64,000 bases of DNA from positions 2,657,833 through 2,721,832 of the forward strand of contig VXAI01000013.1 of NCBI GenBank assembly GCA_013399305.1. The letters are read 5' to 3'. The DNA comes from Rostratula benghalensis. Lineage: Eukaryota > Chordata > Aves > Charadriiformes > Rostratulidae. Positions 35,701 to 50,272 of the stretch are shown here, piece by piece. The notes beneath the pieces are model-generated. The model had not been told where the DNA came from and searched no databases. It saw only the letters and a program-made list of their open reading frames with translations. Made by a program: the position numbers and the translations under genes. Numbering within the stretch: the stretch's first letter is position 1; each line of letters opens with the position of its first letter.

Positions 35701-38582
35701 CAACCTAACTCATTAAGGAAATCTGTATTTTCTGTATGATGCAAGTGATCATTTCTTTGATGAGAACTGCTCTGAATATCACCATGTCTGAAGAAGGCCA
35801 TTATGAACATGATCCATTGCCAGTGTCAAGACTTTCAACACCTAAAACACTAAGGTTGTAGCATTACTCCTTTCCATTAAAACTGGACTTTTTTTCCACA
35901 ACTAACCTGTATCAAGGAAAATAATGTACAACTCCCTGTACTTTGCCCATTTTTCTGATGTTTTTAATTTCATGAGTGAGACCATCATTTTAAAGTTGTG
36001 CAATAACTTTCTTTTTAAAACAGGATGCCCACTTTTCCTTTATTTGCAATATATTTTTTTCTAGCACACTGAAACCAAAGTTTTTCATTTATTTCACTGC
36101 AAAACCAGGGGATATTCTAGAGCAGGGATGCACTGAAATTGTCCTGGTCTCATTTTTTGCTGCATACTCCAGTATGCTGTGTACACAAAATGCAATCTAA
36201 ACACGCTACACGACCTTCACTTTACACTTCTGCATCTCTTATTTTTGTAGCAACATCAGGAAGTATAAAACAAACCAAAACAAGTTCTAAGTGAGCATAT
36301 TACAACCTTTGAAGAGATATTATTATGAGTCTTTTCTTGAGGCACTTTTGGAAATAAAAACATTGTTTTCAGTTTATGGAGTGCATTTACATGAACCTAC
36401 CATGAATTTGAGATCAGTAACCTTTTACAGTTATGCCAAACTTATGTCTATACTATACCACTTGTTAAAAACAATATTCTGGTGGGTGATCTATCTAGTT
36501 ATGATGTAAGGTTTGGGTTTTTTTCGTGGTTGATATGTGCAGGGCTAAAGTAAGCAGTCATTCAGTGACATTTCTATCAGGAGGCAGGAAACTGGTCTTC
36601 ACCACTGTATAATTCCAACATCCATGTCAGTGAACAAACTGTGAGGAGATAAGATGAGGGTCATTTCCATTAATAATTTAAAATTAGACCTTCAGTCTCA
36701 GTTCCATTGTCTCCACATCAGTATTTAGTCCCATTTAAAATACCTAGGTCTGGCAGATATGACAGAGAAGCTATGGAAGACCCATGCCCTTCTGGTGTGA
36801 CGTATGGCAAACAGACAAAATAGCTTTTGGTATCTCAAATGGCACTGAATGCCTGTGGGTGAGCAACAGAATCAAGTGTTTCATCTGGGTGAGACAGATG
36901 ATAGTCTAAAATGGGGGGCACCAGCCTATTTTTGGATTGAGAGAGTTCTGCAAGTCTGGTTGCTCCTTGTGGATAGCAAAGAGAGCTCGGGTGACAGCTT
37001 ATACTAGACATCCAGAATGAGATTCATTTTACTTAACTGAGATTTAGTTTACACTGTCAGCTCATTCTAAAGCAGAAAGCAACAGGTCAGCTCATCAGCT
37101 GGATTGATCCTAGGGTTCCCTGGATTGTATTGACTGGTTTTCAACTAACTGTAATGGAGACCTTGACATCTTACCCACATAGAGACATCTGAACATAGAT
37201 GCTTTATAATGGGCAAGCACAGTTCTGGTCTTCACCTTTATAGAATAAAGTCAATCCAACCTTTGGGACTCACTTTCTGTGTTAGTAAAGGTTTCCATTA
37301 TTTTATATTTTGTTCTACACTGTGAATTTCAAATTATTATTCAAACAGTTAAATCTGCTATCAACTTCTTAGCTTGCTTCTGACACTGCTTGGTTTTACA
37401 GCTGTCCCTTCTAGCCACTCAGCAGTTCCATCATCCACAACACCCTGGCTGCATTCTGCAGCATGTTCCTTCTAGCAGCAGCACTGTGCAGCACTCCTCC
37501 AGCCACAAACACCTTCCCCAGAGAGGAGAACTGCAAACTGTTTCTACTTTTCCTTAGCTTCACTATGAGGGTTAGATTCGAAAAGTTAGGTGAAGAAAAC
37601 ATCCTCAAAACTCAAGGAAGAGAGAAAAAGGCAAACGAAGTTTAGAAATAGCACCACTCTGGAAAATGTATGGAGTGGTGAATTTGTCCTTTTAACAGGT
37701 GAAAAAAGGATATAAAGAGTGGGAGGAAAATATTTTAATTTTTTTTCCCAGGGGTGTGGTTTGTGTCTCTGACTGCCATATGTTTAGGATATTGAGTACT
37801 TAAGGAGCTACTATACCTATGAAACAGGAGGATGCATGGCAGCGCTCTGATCTGGACCTGGGCCCAATATTTCTGGAAGGCCATAGCTTCACTACAAAAC
37901 TCACTATACAATAAAACTTAGAGATTTTCACATGTAGAGGCAAGGTGAGTTCAGCTTGAGAACGGTGAGTTCAGTTCAGGTAGACATAGTCTCTCTATCC
38001 TCGCTCTTGGAGCTGTTTCTTCATCATGATTCTCGAAAGAAGGGGCAGCCAAGTTACGTGTAAGTAATTCTCTGGCAACCAGAGAACATAATTGAAACAA
38101 GAAAGTACTAAGACTCTGAATCATTGATTTTTTTCTCCCCCAACAGGAAACTAACTTGACCTGCTAGTCCCTGCCATCTGCTGCTATCTGGTGGAGAAAT
38201 AACATTACGCTTTTTAACCCCACTGTTCATCTTCTTCCACGTGGTATAATGTTACTAAATATTATGTCTGTGTGTATGCTTCCAACCAAAATATTTTTTT
38301 GATGTAAACTCTGAAATCTTAGGTAAATGTATTCAATATATAGAGAGGGACAGGTAGAGAAGAGTGACACTGCTACCAGTTCCATGCCTTTACAAGGCAC
38401 GCTAACACCAACAAATGTGTGATCCCTACCATCTTCCTACCATGCCCAAGAAATTGGAGGGGTGGGGAAGGACAGGGGCACATATCCATGAATACAGGAT
38501 TATAGAGACACAGAAGAGAAGAGCAGATTCTTTAGGTAAGTCACATCTTACCTCTGAATAGTTTTGTGGCATTTTGTGTCTT
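32731..38582. other. unique non-coding DNA
   Basis: No gene is supported. The 183-codon frame at 33354-33905, the longest in the window, crosses a T-run (33608-33620) and has no recognisable domain. An 8-bp hairpin GCTAAAAT/ATTTTAGC is at 33137-33164. Two overlapping CTCF-like cores lie at 38171-38194. Confidence 0.55.
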
Positions 38583-38612
38583 CAGATCATAGAATCATGA
38601 AATCATAGATGC
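38583..38612 (-). mobile_element. CR1 3'-terminal tail fragment, inverted
   Basis: ATCATAGAATCATGAAATCA has the form of the repeated ATTCTATGAT tail of CR1 in reverse orientation. The sequence to its right does not continue as CR1, so only the terminal 30 bases or so can be claimed. Confidence 0.4.
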
Positions 38613-41600
38613 AGTCAAGCAGAACTGCATTTTGTCCCTTCTTGCTGCAGGTTTCCCTGCTAGGACAGAAGCAAAGCCAGACAGGAAAGAAGGACATAAA
38701 GCATCACCTTCCCAGAGCCCTGACTCAGGAACTGCACAGTAGGAAACACTATTATAAATCATTATCTCACAAAACTTACCAAAGCAACAAATCTGACCTC
38801 TCACAGAGAAACGTCTCAGAAAAATAAGACACATATGGCCATAGATGATTTCTGTTTGAGTCACATGTAGCTTTCCATATTAATTTCTAAGACAAAGGAG
38901 GTGCCTCTTCAAACACTTGCTGTTCAGCCTAGTTTAATTTTGTCATATCAAGTGATCTCTTTACTTGATTTGTTGCATAATCGTTACAGTTTACATCCAC
39001 TGTGTACGTTCTGCTGCCCTATTTCACTTTATCCTATTTCCTTTCCCCAAATAAATCACATGGAAGTCATGCACTGGCTCATACAGCTAAAGGAAAGAGA
39101 CGCCATGGGTAGGATACACAGAGGGAGCTGAGACACATTTTCCTGACCTAATCAGATGAAGCACTCAGCATCTACACATAATACTTGCTGATGTCAGCAA
39201 GAGGTACAAAGCCAGGGTTAGATATTTTTCTCCCCAAACTGAAAAGCACTTTCTAACAACACAGAGAACTGGATTCAATGGCCAAAATATCCAGAAACTT
39301 GGTCTTTCTCTAGAGAACACACAAATTCTTCAAATTATCCAGTGCTGTATGAATTGCCAGCTTGTGCCTGTTAGTCTCTTGTAAGTTTTGCCCCTTTCAT
39401 CAGACCTCATATAGTTCAAACATTAACTGCTTACATTGCTAGAAGAGGGAAAGATTTCTAGTCTATTCTTCCTTAAGAGGAGAAAATGTACAAAACTGTA
39501 GTAGGAATAACATTCAGCCTGTACCACAATATGTCCTCAACAACAACTTTAGCAGTGATCTCATCAAAAAAACAGTCAAGCATTTTCTGGAAAGTAACCA
39601 AAGCTCTGCTGCAAATGAATCAAATATTTCATCTGCTATTTGGTTGCAAGTGTTGAACACATGGTGCTCAAAAGCATTTTTCCTCCATTGGAATGCAATA
39701 AAAGCCTCAAACATTTTGATTAAAGCATTGATCCAGTCCACTGTCCCATCTTCACACGTGACTGCATTGCAATCTGTCTAGGTCTCTTTTTAAACTTACC
39801 GTGCAGCAGCGAATGAGATAGGCTCTTAAAAATTTATATGTATATATATCTTTCTTGTTGCAGCTACAGTCTCTAAATTCTGACATATGTAAAGGCCAGA
39901 AAAATCACTTAATGTATCTTATGGCTCAGTTCTGCCCGAAGGGGAAAGGGTGGTGCCTGGTGATGCATGCAATGAGGCACAGCTTGCTCCCAGAAGTGTG
40001 CCATAGCTCCTTAAAATTGCATACATACACTTGTCTAAATTCATAAATAGGGCTCTATATATTCTACTGTGGTTCAGGGTCTGCTGCAGAAGTTTGAGAC
40101 ATCTTCTGTGCCCTGGCTCTTATTGCTGAGGGCTCCTCAGTTTCCTGCCCTGTTCTCTGGGGACACAATACCAGTTCTTAAACTCTGCAAAGGACCTAGA
40201 TTTAGCTCACATTGCAAAGTACATCATCACGTGGCAAAGTGCACAGCACCAGTCCCCAGGTCATATCCAAAGTCCCTTCCTCTTACTTTGTTCCAGTTGT
40301 AGCACAAGGTCAGGAAGCCACCACGCTTCATAACCAGGGTCACAGGTAGGAAATTTCACTGACACAATTGGCTTACTGCTTTGTAGTCTATTTTGTGGAC
40401 AACAAGCAGAGAACAGAAGCAGCACCGGCACACAAAATGCCCGCGTAGTGCAGCCCCAGTTCTGCTCTCCACTCAGAGGGCTAGAAAGAGGAGAGGGTGT
40501 CAGCAGCCTCTTCCACCCTGCACTGTAATCCTGTGCTTGCTAAGGTGGAGAGAATTACAAGGTTGTGCAAGATTAAAGTCAGTGGCCAAGTTCTCCATTT
40601 TCATGTGATTCGACTATCCTTAAACAAGTTCTTTGAGGGGGCTGAGACTACTGCACAGAAGAAGGGGATGGATTCATTTGAAGTTCTCTATGTTAATATT
40701 TGGCATAGAATGCAGCGAAGAATAAAGTTTATTTAAGGGTAGTAGTAGGAACCATGGGAGGACTTCAGCCTAAAATAATAGACCACAGCAACTTACTGCT
40801 TCAAATTTCAAAAGGTGTAATGGCTTGAAGGTGACTGAATTGAGCCTTTGACATAATATTCTCTTTGTCCACTTAAACCCATGGAAAGTCTAATAGTTCA
40901 ATTTTATAGTTCAGTAGTTTTAAATTAAAAAATACTTTAGCCTTTTGTTCAATAACATTAACATAAAATCCTGGCAGCACTGCAAAATTAGCATCCACAG
41001 TAATCGGCAGCTTAAGCCAGCTACTTAGAATGCCTCTACACAACATTATTGCTTCCTCCATTTAAGATTATATTTTCCAGATTCTTTGCATAAAAAGGCA
41101 TGGCAGTCCTACTATCAGCTTGCTTAGGCAGAGATGTTATTTCAAATACATTGTCAATACTTTCCTCTCAGAAGGGGTACTGGAACTAATTTTAATAACC
41201 GAGCACAACAGCATATATCAAATATCCTAACTCAAAAACGTTTCTCTGTATTTTGTAGGTATTTATGTTTGAAACTGAATAACACTCCCAAGTATTTGTG
41301 GATAAAAATATCTGATTGCTATAAAACTGTTGAATGATTTTCATGCTCACCTGGGAAGTTCTATTAGAAGTTTTAATTACATTGGGCAACTTAATATTTG
41401 TTGTCAATTTTATAGGTGAAATCAGAAAGAATACCTGTTGCCAAGGCTACCTGAAAAAGTCTAGAATGAAGACCCCTTCCCAGTTGCTTTTCCTATTTAT
41501 ATACATACATATTATCTGTCTGGAAGGGAGTTGTCACTGGGTCTGGGGTTTGTGTTTGTGGTTCTTTTTTCCTGAGGGCAACAGGGAGGAAGAGATTAAC

Positions 41601-44600
41601 TTCAGCAAATAATTATTGGAGTGAAAAGAGTTGCCAGAGCAAAATTGTCATAATCTTATTGAAAAGGTCTAGCCTTTGCCTCTTTAGATCACAGATCCAC
41701 AAGAACTGTGGGGTTTGTGAATTGTCTAAGATGTTTTGAGGAAAGCATTAAAGATTTTTTTAAGTTAAAATTTTTTAAAATTTTCACAAGAGGAGATGTA
41801 GAAGCACACACAAAAGATTCTAGAGATTGTAAGAACAACACTGTTGGTTTTGTAGGTGTTTCAGCCAAGGTCTGCCAATAAAGAACATTTCCTTTGTAAT
41901 ATTCAGGGGAAAAAATAGCTCAAAGAGACAGTTATATTGAACATCTTAGTAAAATGTTTTAACTTAAAGGGGATGATCCAGATAGAAATATTTAAATTTT
42001 TTTGATCATTTACAAGGATATCTGTAAACACTTACCTAAGAATATTTATATATAATACCATCTACTTGTGTAGCTGACCTGGTTTTTTTCTGGCAACATA
42101 TTGGCTATTATGCATCAGCAGTCAGAAAATGAGAATATAAACATGTTTGATGTTATGCCGCAAAGATTCATTGCTGTTCCAAGCACTCAGGAGTAACGCT
42201 TCCATATGAAACAGGTTCAGTCCCCAGTTAAAAAAGATGTCATTCCATACCAGTGAGTCCATTCCCTCCACAGAGGCAATCTTTTCAGTCATGTCTCACA
42301 TATTTCTTCACTCTTTCACACTTTTCATGAGATATAAAAATGCCTGGTTTTCACACACAACCCTGGCTCAGCTCTCTCAGTTTATTAGACATCAGCCTTT
42401 GTTGCTAAAAACATGCTGGAATTGCCACAGAGTCATCCCAGCATTTGACAGACCTGGACGGGAACCATTCATTCCCTCCCAGCTCTGGGTGATGGGATGC
42501 CAATACAACAGGGTCAGGAGAAGTCAGACACAGACATCTGTTGAGAAACATATCATAGATTGCAGACTTCCCAGGAATATTTCTTTGAACTGCACAAAGC
42601 TTTAGTATTACAAAATTGCCTTGCTGCAAGAAAACCCAGGGCTTGAAGAGTCAGAATCAAGCCTTAAAATTCTTATATATAAATATGTCGGTAAATATAT
42701 CAGTTCCTCTTTCCAGGGAGAGCTGCTATATATCTCTTTCAGCTATTGCAGCTACTGGCACTCAAGGAACTCACGAGCTGCTGTCTGGAAAAGCTGGTAC
42801 TGTAGTTGAGGCAATATCAACAGAAGTGATATAGCAAAACTTATCTGGTCTTGCCAACCTACCAGCATGTGAAAAACCTGGGCTTAATCCCACATGACAA
42901 ATATCACTTCAAAATTACCTATATTTGGGTACGGGGTCTGCAGAGCACTGACTAGTCTGTCAATGAGAATTTTCAGTCATGTGTTTGACACACAAAAATT
43001 AAGACTTAATGGGAGTCTAATCCTGAAAACAAATGCCTGTTTTATTTCTGTGAAGACAAGATTCTCCTGTGGGAGGCAGTTCATGTGAGAAGAGAATTGC
43101 AGAAACCACAAGCCCCATGTTCTGATGGTAAAAAAGCATAATCTCATTTCAGCTAAATTTAGCAGTGTTGTTAAAGCATTGATTTCAGTCATATATAATT
43201 GCTGGTCATAAAACTGCTCAGCTACATTTTATCACAAATTCCCAGGATCATGCCTTCATGCACTAAGGACCAGTACCTCCCACTGTTCATCTTAGTTACT
43301 CTCCCTTTCCATGTACTGTTCATTAATGCATGTTTCTTTTTTTTCTCTCTTTTAGTTATATTCTACCTTTCCATGATAATAAGTACAGATTGTTTATCCA
43401 GAGCCTTGGTCTTAACTACTCCTGTATGGTGCTGCACGCTTCTTATGTAGTCCTATAAGATGGAAGCCATTTCAAATGGAAAATACACTTGAACTCTTAG
43501 GAATGGAGAATGCAGTACTCCACCAGAAAGGGCCAGGTGGCAATCCATCACAAAAAAAAAAGTAACATATTATGCATTGCTCAAGTAAACCAATGTAATT
43601 GTTCTTAAAATCAAAGGGGATGTGTCTTCATTTAATACTTACATAGGTGGGGATACAAGGATATAAATGAGCACATGGTTGGTAAGGAATGTATCTAAAC
43701 TCGATGCAGAAAATACAGGTTAAATATATATACTGGAAAGGCAACATCAAAATGGCTTGCTATTAAATGCAGCCTGTATCATGTCTTTGATTAGCCAAAA
43801 CATAACATGAGGAAGCTTTATATTTCTCATCATTTTCTTGCATTAAAGTTAATTCCCCTAAGACAATGACAGTGTGCAATTGGAAGACTGTCAAAATTAA
43901 AAGACCTAAATACTCTGCTGTCTGTCAAGTGTGTCAATGTTTACCTACTTCTGGAGCTTCTAACTAAAATTTATTGTGGGATTGCTTATGAGTGAATATA
44001 GTCCATGCTTGCAAGAGTGAGGAAAATAGATTCACTGATCTCTGAATACCGTGATTAATTGATTCCTTTAGAGAAAGTAAATATATTTATCACCTTTAAA
44101 CTGCAAGACTTTTACAAGAAATTGTCATATCATTATAATGGATCAGAGAATGTACCGTGCTCGGATTTTGTACATCAGGACAAGGCAAGAGAGGGAAGAT
44201 TGATCTAAGACTAGCAAGTAAAGGGTGATGAACTGCTATAAGAGCACAGCTATCTGTTCACCATAGTAGCACGCTCTCACCTTTCTCTTTTCTATGTAAT
44301 AATTAGGAGTGTGGACTTGGCAGTGCTCGAGAACCAACAGTTTCAGTGAGTAGACAGCAAAATGGGAGGATCCAGCTTAGATGTGAACCCAGCTTTCTAA
44401 GCCTGTCCCTGTATAAGATTGACCAATGAAAAAAAACCCCAGAAACAAACAAAAAAACCCACACCCAAAACCCATATTTTTCAAAACATTTCAGGGAAAA
44501 AATAAAAATCAATGGAAAAACCTTGGCATTTCCACAGAAGTCAAGTTATAACTGACCAGAATAAATGTTTCTCTACAAAACTTTAAAAAATGAAGTTAGG

Positions 44601-45419
44601 TTATAGAAATTCCCAGCATTTGGAATAGCAATATGCAATATTCAAAAAACATCAAGCGAATTAAAGCCAGACAGATGTTTCACATATATGCTTAATAAAA
44701 AAAAGAAATTTTCTTATTTAGATATTGCAAAGCTAATGACCACGTCAAATGCACAGTGTTGTATGAATATATGCATATGCACATGAGGTGGGAGTCATCT
44801 GACCCTGCTTTGACATCTGAGGGATGAGTGTCTAAATGCGTCACCTTACATTCCCCTGCAGTTTCCAGAGAAAAATATCTAAATGCTCTCCACCTCCCAG
44901 GGGCAATTTATTACAACTCAAGTGCCTATCTAAGAGAAATCAGGTGGACCATCCTCCACGGATAGCCAATTCTCTTGTCCATTTGTTACAAAAAGAGTAT
45001 GGAGTGACCTTTTCATGCAGCTTTCAACAACTAAAGGTGACTGAGGTGAAACCCACTCACAAAGTTTTATAATACAGACATTTTTCCTTACAGAAATGCA
45101 GATCTGAGAACAGGCATGCACTGGAAAGCATCAATCACGTGGCTGACAGCCGTGCTTCCACAACTACTTTCCAGGGTCCTGCTCAGCTTCACACAACCAA
45201 GCGTTTTAACTGCTGCATGGAAAACTGTTAAACTGTTATTTATTGGAACAGACTATGATATAATGTGATCATAAAACACTCCACACAAGGAAAATCTCTT
45301 ATTTGTCTCTTGAATATAAACGAATTAAAGGAACATGCAAAACTAATAGTTTTGAACTTGATTCCCCAGTATGGAAAATGTCCCTATTTGAGAGAATATT
45401 TAAACAGATGTTTAATATT
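38613..45419. other. long unique non-coding stretch
   Basis: No gene or RNA gene is supported over about 7 kb. A run of 10 A is at 43552-43561. The frame at 39441-39778 is open on the + strand for over 100 codons without an ATG. The 122-codon frame at 42237-42605 has no recognisable domain. Confidence 0.6.
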
Positions 45420-45520
45420 AGGTCTGTGCTTCAATCCTATTGAGATCAATGGGATTTAAATGCATGCTTATATTTACTCTTGTGCGCAGGGTCTTCCTGA
45501 ATAGGAATTGATTCAGCATG
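45420..45520. repeat. ancient palindromic repeat relic
   Basis: The segment ATCCTATTGAGATCAATGGG, followed by ATGCATGCTTAT and, further on, CTTCCTGAATAGG, follows the pattern of a degraded sauropsid interspersed repeat built from CATTGA-TCAATGGGA and ATGCTTAA words. Part of a related pattern recurs at 58055-58125. Family name not assigned. Confidence 0.4.
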
Positions 45521-46561
45521 TACTGAAGAGCTTCCCTGAACTGTGGCCTGAGAGATTAACTTAAATATGTTTTCAGCTGCCCAACCACAGGCACTCTAGT
45601 GGGAAAACTTAGTCATAACCTTTATCTTGGTATGGCTTAATACACGTTGTTGATCGTCTTACTGGTCTTACCCTGTTCATCTATAACTATATGTCGGGAA
45701 TCTATTGGGGTTTGGGTTTTATTCTTAATAACTGTGGTCACTTTTTCCCTTCAGTCAAAGTATCACAGGAATGAAATTGATTCCAAGTGAGGGGCAACTC
45801 AACCACTTTCTCCATTGCAGTTTCACACAGCTTTTCTATCCTGAATAGAAGTGTAACGCTTTGCTTTGCTGCTTTTCTCATCTATGCTCCAGCATTCACT
45901 TTCTCTTGGTGAACTGTGCTGCTATTTTAACATCTGGGTTATTAACTTTTTATTTGGTTATTATAGCGATAGCAGTAGCATTCAATCACTATGGTAATCT
46001 ATTATTGCTGCTATTTACTTGCCTACCATGTACTCAACATCATGATAAAATCATAAAAGAAGGGTGCATCACCATTTAAGCATTTCAGGCCTGGGATCAA
46101 GGACCCTAAATGGTGAGAGTAAAAAATACAAAACCAGAAATTTTACTATTAGAAACATTCATCTACACAAGAACAATGCTCTGTGTTCTACACTAACTTT
46201 TTCTACTTTGGGTATTTTCTAGAAATGCTATGGGTTTTTTTAAATGTTCAATATCAAGGAATAGCTCTGCTATTAATGTGAATGTTGCTTTCATCTTAAA
46301 AAAAAAAAAAAAAAAACAACCCAAATCACCTTTAACACCTTTAAGCCTAACATTCTCTGTTACAACTAAATGAGATTATTTAGCAGTATTCTCTATGTCA
46401 CACCTAACTACTTCAGTGGAAAGTCTATTTTTTTTCCCTAGTTATTCCCGTAAGTGATGGTGAGGTACAACCAAAAATATTTCTGATGCATCATAACCAC
46501 AACTGCTTACTAAACTTAGAAGACCATTCAAATGAAATCTATACCAACTCTTGTTAAAATC
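45521..46561. other. unique non-coding DNA
   Basis: Nothing gene-like is seen. A run of 19 A at 46298-46316 could be an old poly(A) tail, but no retrocopy is recognisable on its left. Confidence 0.6.
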
Positions 46562-46657
46562 TCTGAGCAATCTGTTTGAAAGATGTCCCTGTTTACTGCT
46601 GAAGGGTTGCACTAGATGCATCACACAACACCAACAAGTTCTATGATTCCATGAATC
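46562..46657 (+). mobile_element. CR1 LINE 3' terminal fragment
   Basis: TCTGAGCAATCTGTTTGAAAG is followed by ATGTCCCTG, GGGTTGCACTAGATG and a TTCTATGATTCCATGAAT tail. This is the order of the last 100 bases or so of a sense-strand CR1. The usual block between ACTAGATG and the tail is reworked. A 77-codon minus-strand frame across it is incidental. Confidence 0.75.
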
Positions 46658-49600
46658 TAATTGCAAAGCTTTCATTGAGGATTCTGTAAGATATCACTTG
46701 GGATAATTGTGAGTTGAGGTTTAATTTTGGAAAATAAGCTCAGCAAATGTTGGAGTCTCATATACATTACTGTTATTTGATATAAACATGTTTTTAAGGA
46801 CACACTTGAAGTGTTTTCATTAATTTATATCATAGCATTGGATTCAAAGCCAGTCAAGATTCCTTCCAGTATGGTCACTGAAGTTTGAATTGGGATGTTA
46901 AACTGTGATTTTTACTGGTGCTCTTTAGCATAATAAAAATCATGAAGAAACTCAACACTCGGAGAGGGCTTTATAAATATAGGAACTATTTAAGTTAAGG
47001 ACAGGAACCAGAATCTGAGTCTTTATGGGATGATTACATACCTAGTGAAGTAATGTATCTAAAGGCTAAGCAGTTTTCTTTATAAAGTAATTTTCATTTT
47101 CAAAGCATCTTAAAACCTCAGTTCATGCCAGGCCTTTGAGGAGTCACTTCATGGAATTTACTTAGCATCATTGCAACAGTATCTCCCCTTGGTCCCCACT
47201 AAACTCCTGGTGTTTAGCAGATCCTTTATATTTTACTTAATATAATAAAAGCATTCTATAATATTAGGATTCTGAATTATTTACTGGAAAGTGGTACACA
47301 CTACATTGTGCAATTATCTTCATTCTTTTAATGACACCAATACAAGAAAATAAATAATATGAGTAGACTACAACTATATGTGTTCCAGAATGTATGTAGG
47401 TCAGGCATAGTTCGGGGTTTTCTTGCAAGATAATTTGTATAAATTTTACAAGCTAGATATGAAAATCACTGATATTTCACCACGACTATTATATGGTTAA
47501 GCTACTAACACATGACAGTCATTTTCATTGGAATTCATCCAAGTGCCTTTTATAAACAGAGATTTCATCTCTTTTCCTAATCCTTTATACTGAAAATCTT
47601 CACAGAACTGAAAGGGCGACTGAATTCATGCAGAACATATAGTAGCAAGGTGAACTATAAGATATGTGAGCCATATTTTTACTTGATTAATAGATAGGAT
47701 TCATGTAATAGAAAATTTAAACTGCTAAAAAAATCCAATAATGTAACCTCTGAAGATGATGGAGTTGAAAGCCTGTTCCTTCAATGACATTTAAACTAAA
47801 GCTAAGATGATATAAGACTGCATATTTATCAGGCTACCTTGTGTATTTTATATAAAGTAATTTAAGAAAACCCTTTTCTAAAAAAGAAAAAAAAACAAAA
47901 CAAAACAAAATTTATATTGTAATTACATTTTTCTCAGCAATCATCTTAAATATCTTCCTGCACAGATAAAATAAGTTAAAACACTATCACCCGCACGGCC
48001 TTCTGGTTCAGTCAGCCAGGCTTGAGTGCATTTCTGCCTTTAATTAAATATGGATAGATAATGTCCTTTGTTCTTTTTCTGATGTGTTTGACACCTGCTG
48101 TCTTTGTAATCAGGGAAGTGAGTCAGGAAGTTCCAGCAGAGAGGCTTTTAGTCAGAAGCAACACCTGGGTCCCCATCCATACCTTTTTGTCACGTAACAT
48201 TGTCCTGCACTGACAACACAGGAGAGGAAAAGCTGCAGAAGTGGTGAGCTTTCAGCTCCAGATAGAACACGGACTCAATGGGCTGCTAGTGAAATCAATG
48301 GCAAAAATCAAGCCATATGCTAACCCCTTCTTTTTGCTAAAATGATGGAAAAACCTACCCTTTTCCCCACAACCTCCCTCATTTATTTTAGGCTGATTAA
48401 TGAAAGAAGTGCTGTTGTACTGCAGTTAAAGCTGGAAGCTAGGGCCAAATCTAATATTTTATGTAGACAGGTCTGTCACGATTCCTTGCAATGTAGTTCT
48501 GGCCAAAATCACCATTTCTGTGGACTGTCTTCACTTCAAGGTTATCTTGAGTTATAGTAGTCCCTGAGTAAAGTTTCTTCCAAGCAATAAATGCCTTACC
48601 TTGTCAAAGTAACATGCCTGACACAAGGTCACTCTCCACAGAGGTTAAGGGCTAAAAGTCACAATAACACTACACAACAGATCTTTAAAAGGTTATTTCT
48701 GCCTGATCAGTTTTTAGTGAAACCCTGCATTCACCATGTGGATTCGGGTTAGCTGCACAAGTCAGAGCCAAGGGACACAGGAAAATACCCTATAGAGCAA
48801 ATCAGCATAGGGCATCTGGCATCTGAAAAAAGCTGTGGGATTTACCCTGCAGGTCTCAGAGGTTCCATACACTTGTGTCTGTAGTCTCCCTATGAAGACT
48901 GATGGTATCCCACACTGACGCTGTTTTCACTCAGACTAATTTTACTTGGGAGGAACAATTTACTTGTAGGTAAATTCAAGCTAGCTACTGGAAAGGTACA
49001 CCTAACAACTACATTAAACCCTGCAGAAATAAGCTCAAGTAAAAGGGATGATGAGGAGGAGATGGTCCCTTCCAGTATCAGTAGAAGTTCATTTCACTTC
49101 ATAAAATTTTGCATCCCCTTCTTCCCTTTGTTCTTGTCCACCCAGTCTGAACCCATATAAGCAAGTAAAAACTTTTGTTGTCCTCTCTCACATACTTACT
49201 GATTCAGCAAATCTGAGTCCTTGCCGCTGCAGCAGGTTTTATCATTACAGGACATCACCAGCTCAAAATCAGCCTTGTCCTTTCAGCCTCCCTCTCAATT
49301 ATTCCTTCTCTCAGTTCAGTCCCACTCCTCCACAATGGTGTCTCTCGCCAGCTTTCAGAGGCTGACAGTAAAGATTTCCCCATCTTCCCATTAGCATGTG
49401 GGCACTCCCTAAAGAGAGTAACAGTTAGTGGGCTGAGCTGCTCAAAACTGCTGGGCCCTTTCTAGTACTTCTCTACTACTTTTTCCTTCTTTCCCTTCAA
49501 CATACTACCTGATTTTGAGCATCCTTGATTAGCTGCTCGAATGCTCTGAAACACGAAACAGCTGAGTGATGCAGGCAGCAGATCAGTGGACAGGTAAGAC

Positions 49601-50272
49601 TGTAGCTGACCAGGAGAGAGAGAGTTTTGTGTCTTATCAAGCCTCTATACAAAACCCCACCATTCACAATATCTCTATGAGCTGGCAACCGTGACTTCAC
49701 GCTGGATGTCTAAGGTTTAATTACTGTTTAGAAAACATTCAGAGGAAATTGTCTTAGGAAAGACACCACTCCACACAAGCAGTGACATCTGCACCCAGCA
49801 TACAGTTTGCTGTGTCACTTTGCTGGACTTAGACCTATGTACACTCTCAGACCTGGGGGAAAAAAAAAAAAAAGAAAAAAAAGATTGCTAGCTTTCTCTC
49901 TGCACACCGGGTTTTGAGATTTGTAGTCACTTTTCAGGTCTCACCAGGGTGAAAACACGGTAAGAAAGAAAGGCTGGTGGTGGGAATATTATTCTAAGAA
50001 TAAATTAGAGTCACAGGTCTGAACTGGGCAGAACAGGGTCTGAGCACCGGCCTCCGGGTACAAATGTTAAATACAGCAGGTGGGGGCATAGCACTAACCA
50101 TGCAAGTGCTGAGGAACCAGAAAACATACCTGATTTGGAGAAGGGGTTAACCATAGATCCCCTGTAACCCTAACTTGTGACTAACATCTTAACCTGTTGT
50201 TAGCACACAGCATTTTTTCAGCATATTTTACAGATATTGACTAATTAGTCCTTTCAGTGTTGAAAGCATTAC
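46658..50272. other. unique non-coding DNA
   Basis: No gene is supported. An A-rich tract is at 47880-47910 and a run of 14 A at 49860-49873. Around 48245-48325 two CAATGG words spaced as in the palindromic relics hint at another degraded copy. Confidence 0.55.

Noticed and set aside
46298..46316. Run of 19 A considered as the tail of a processed pseudogene
   Set aside because: The sequence to the left shows no gene-derived or SINE-like body and no flanking duplication.
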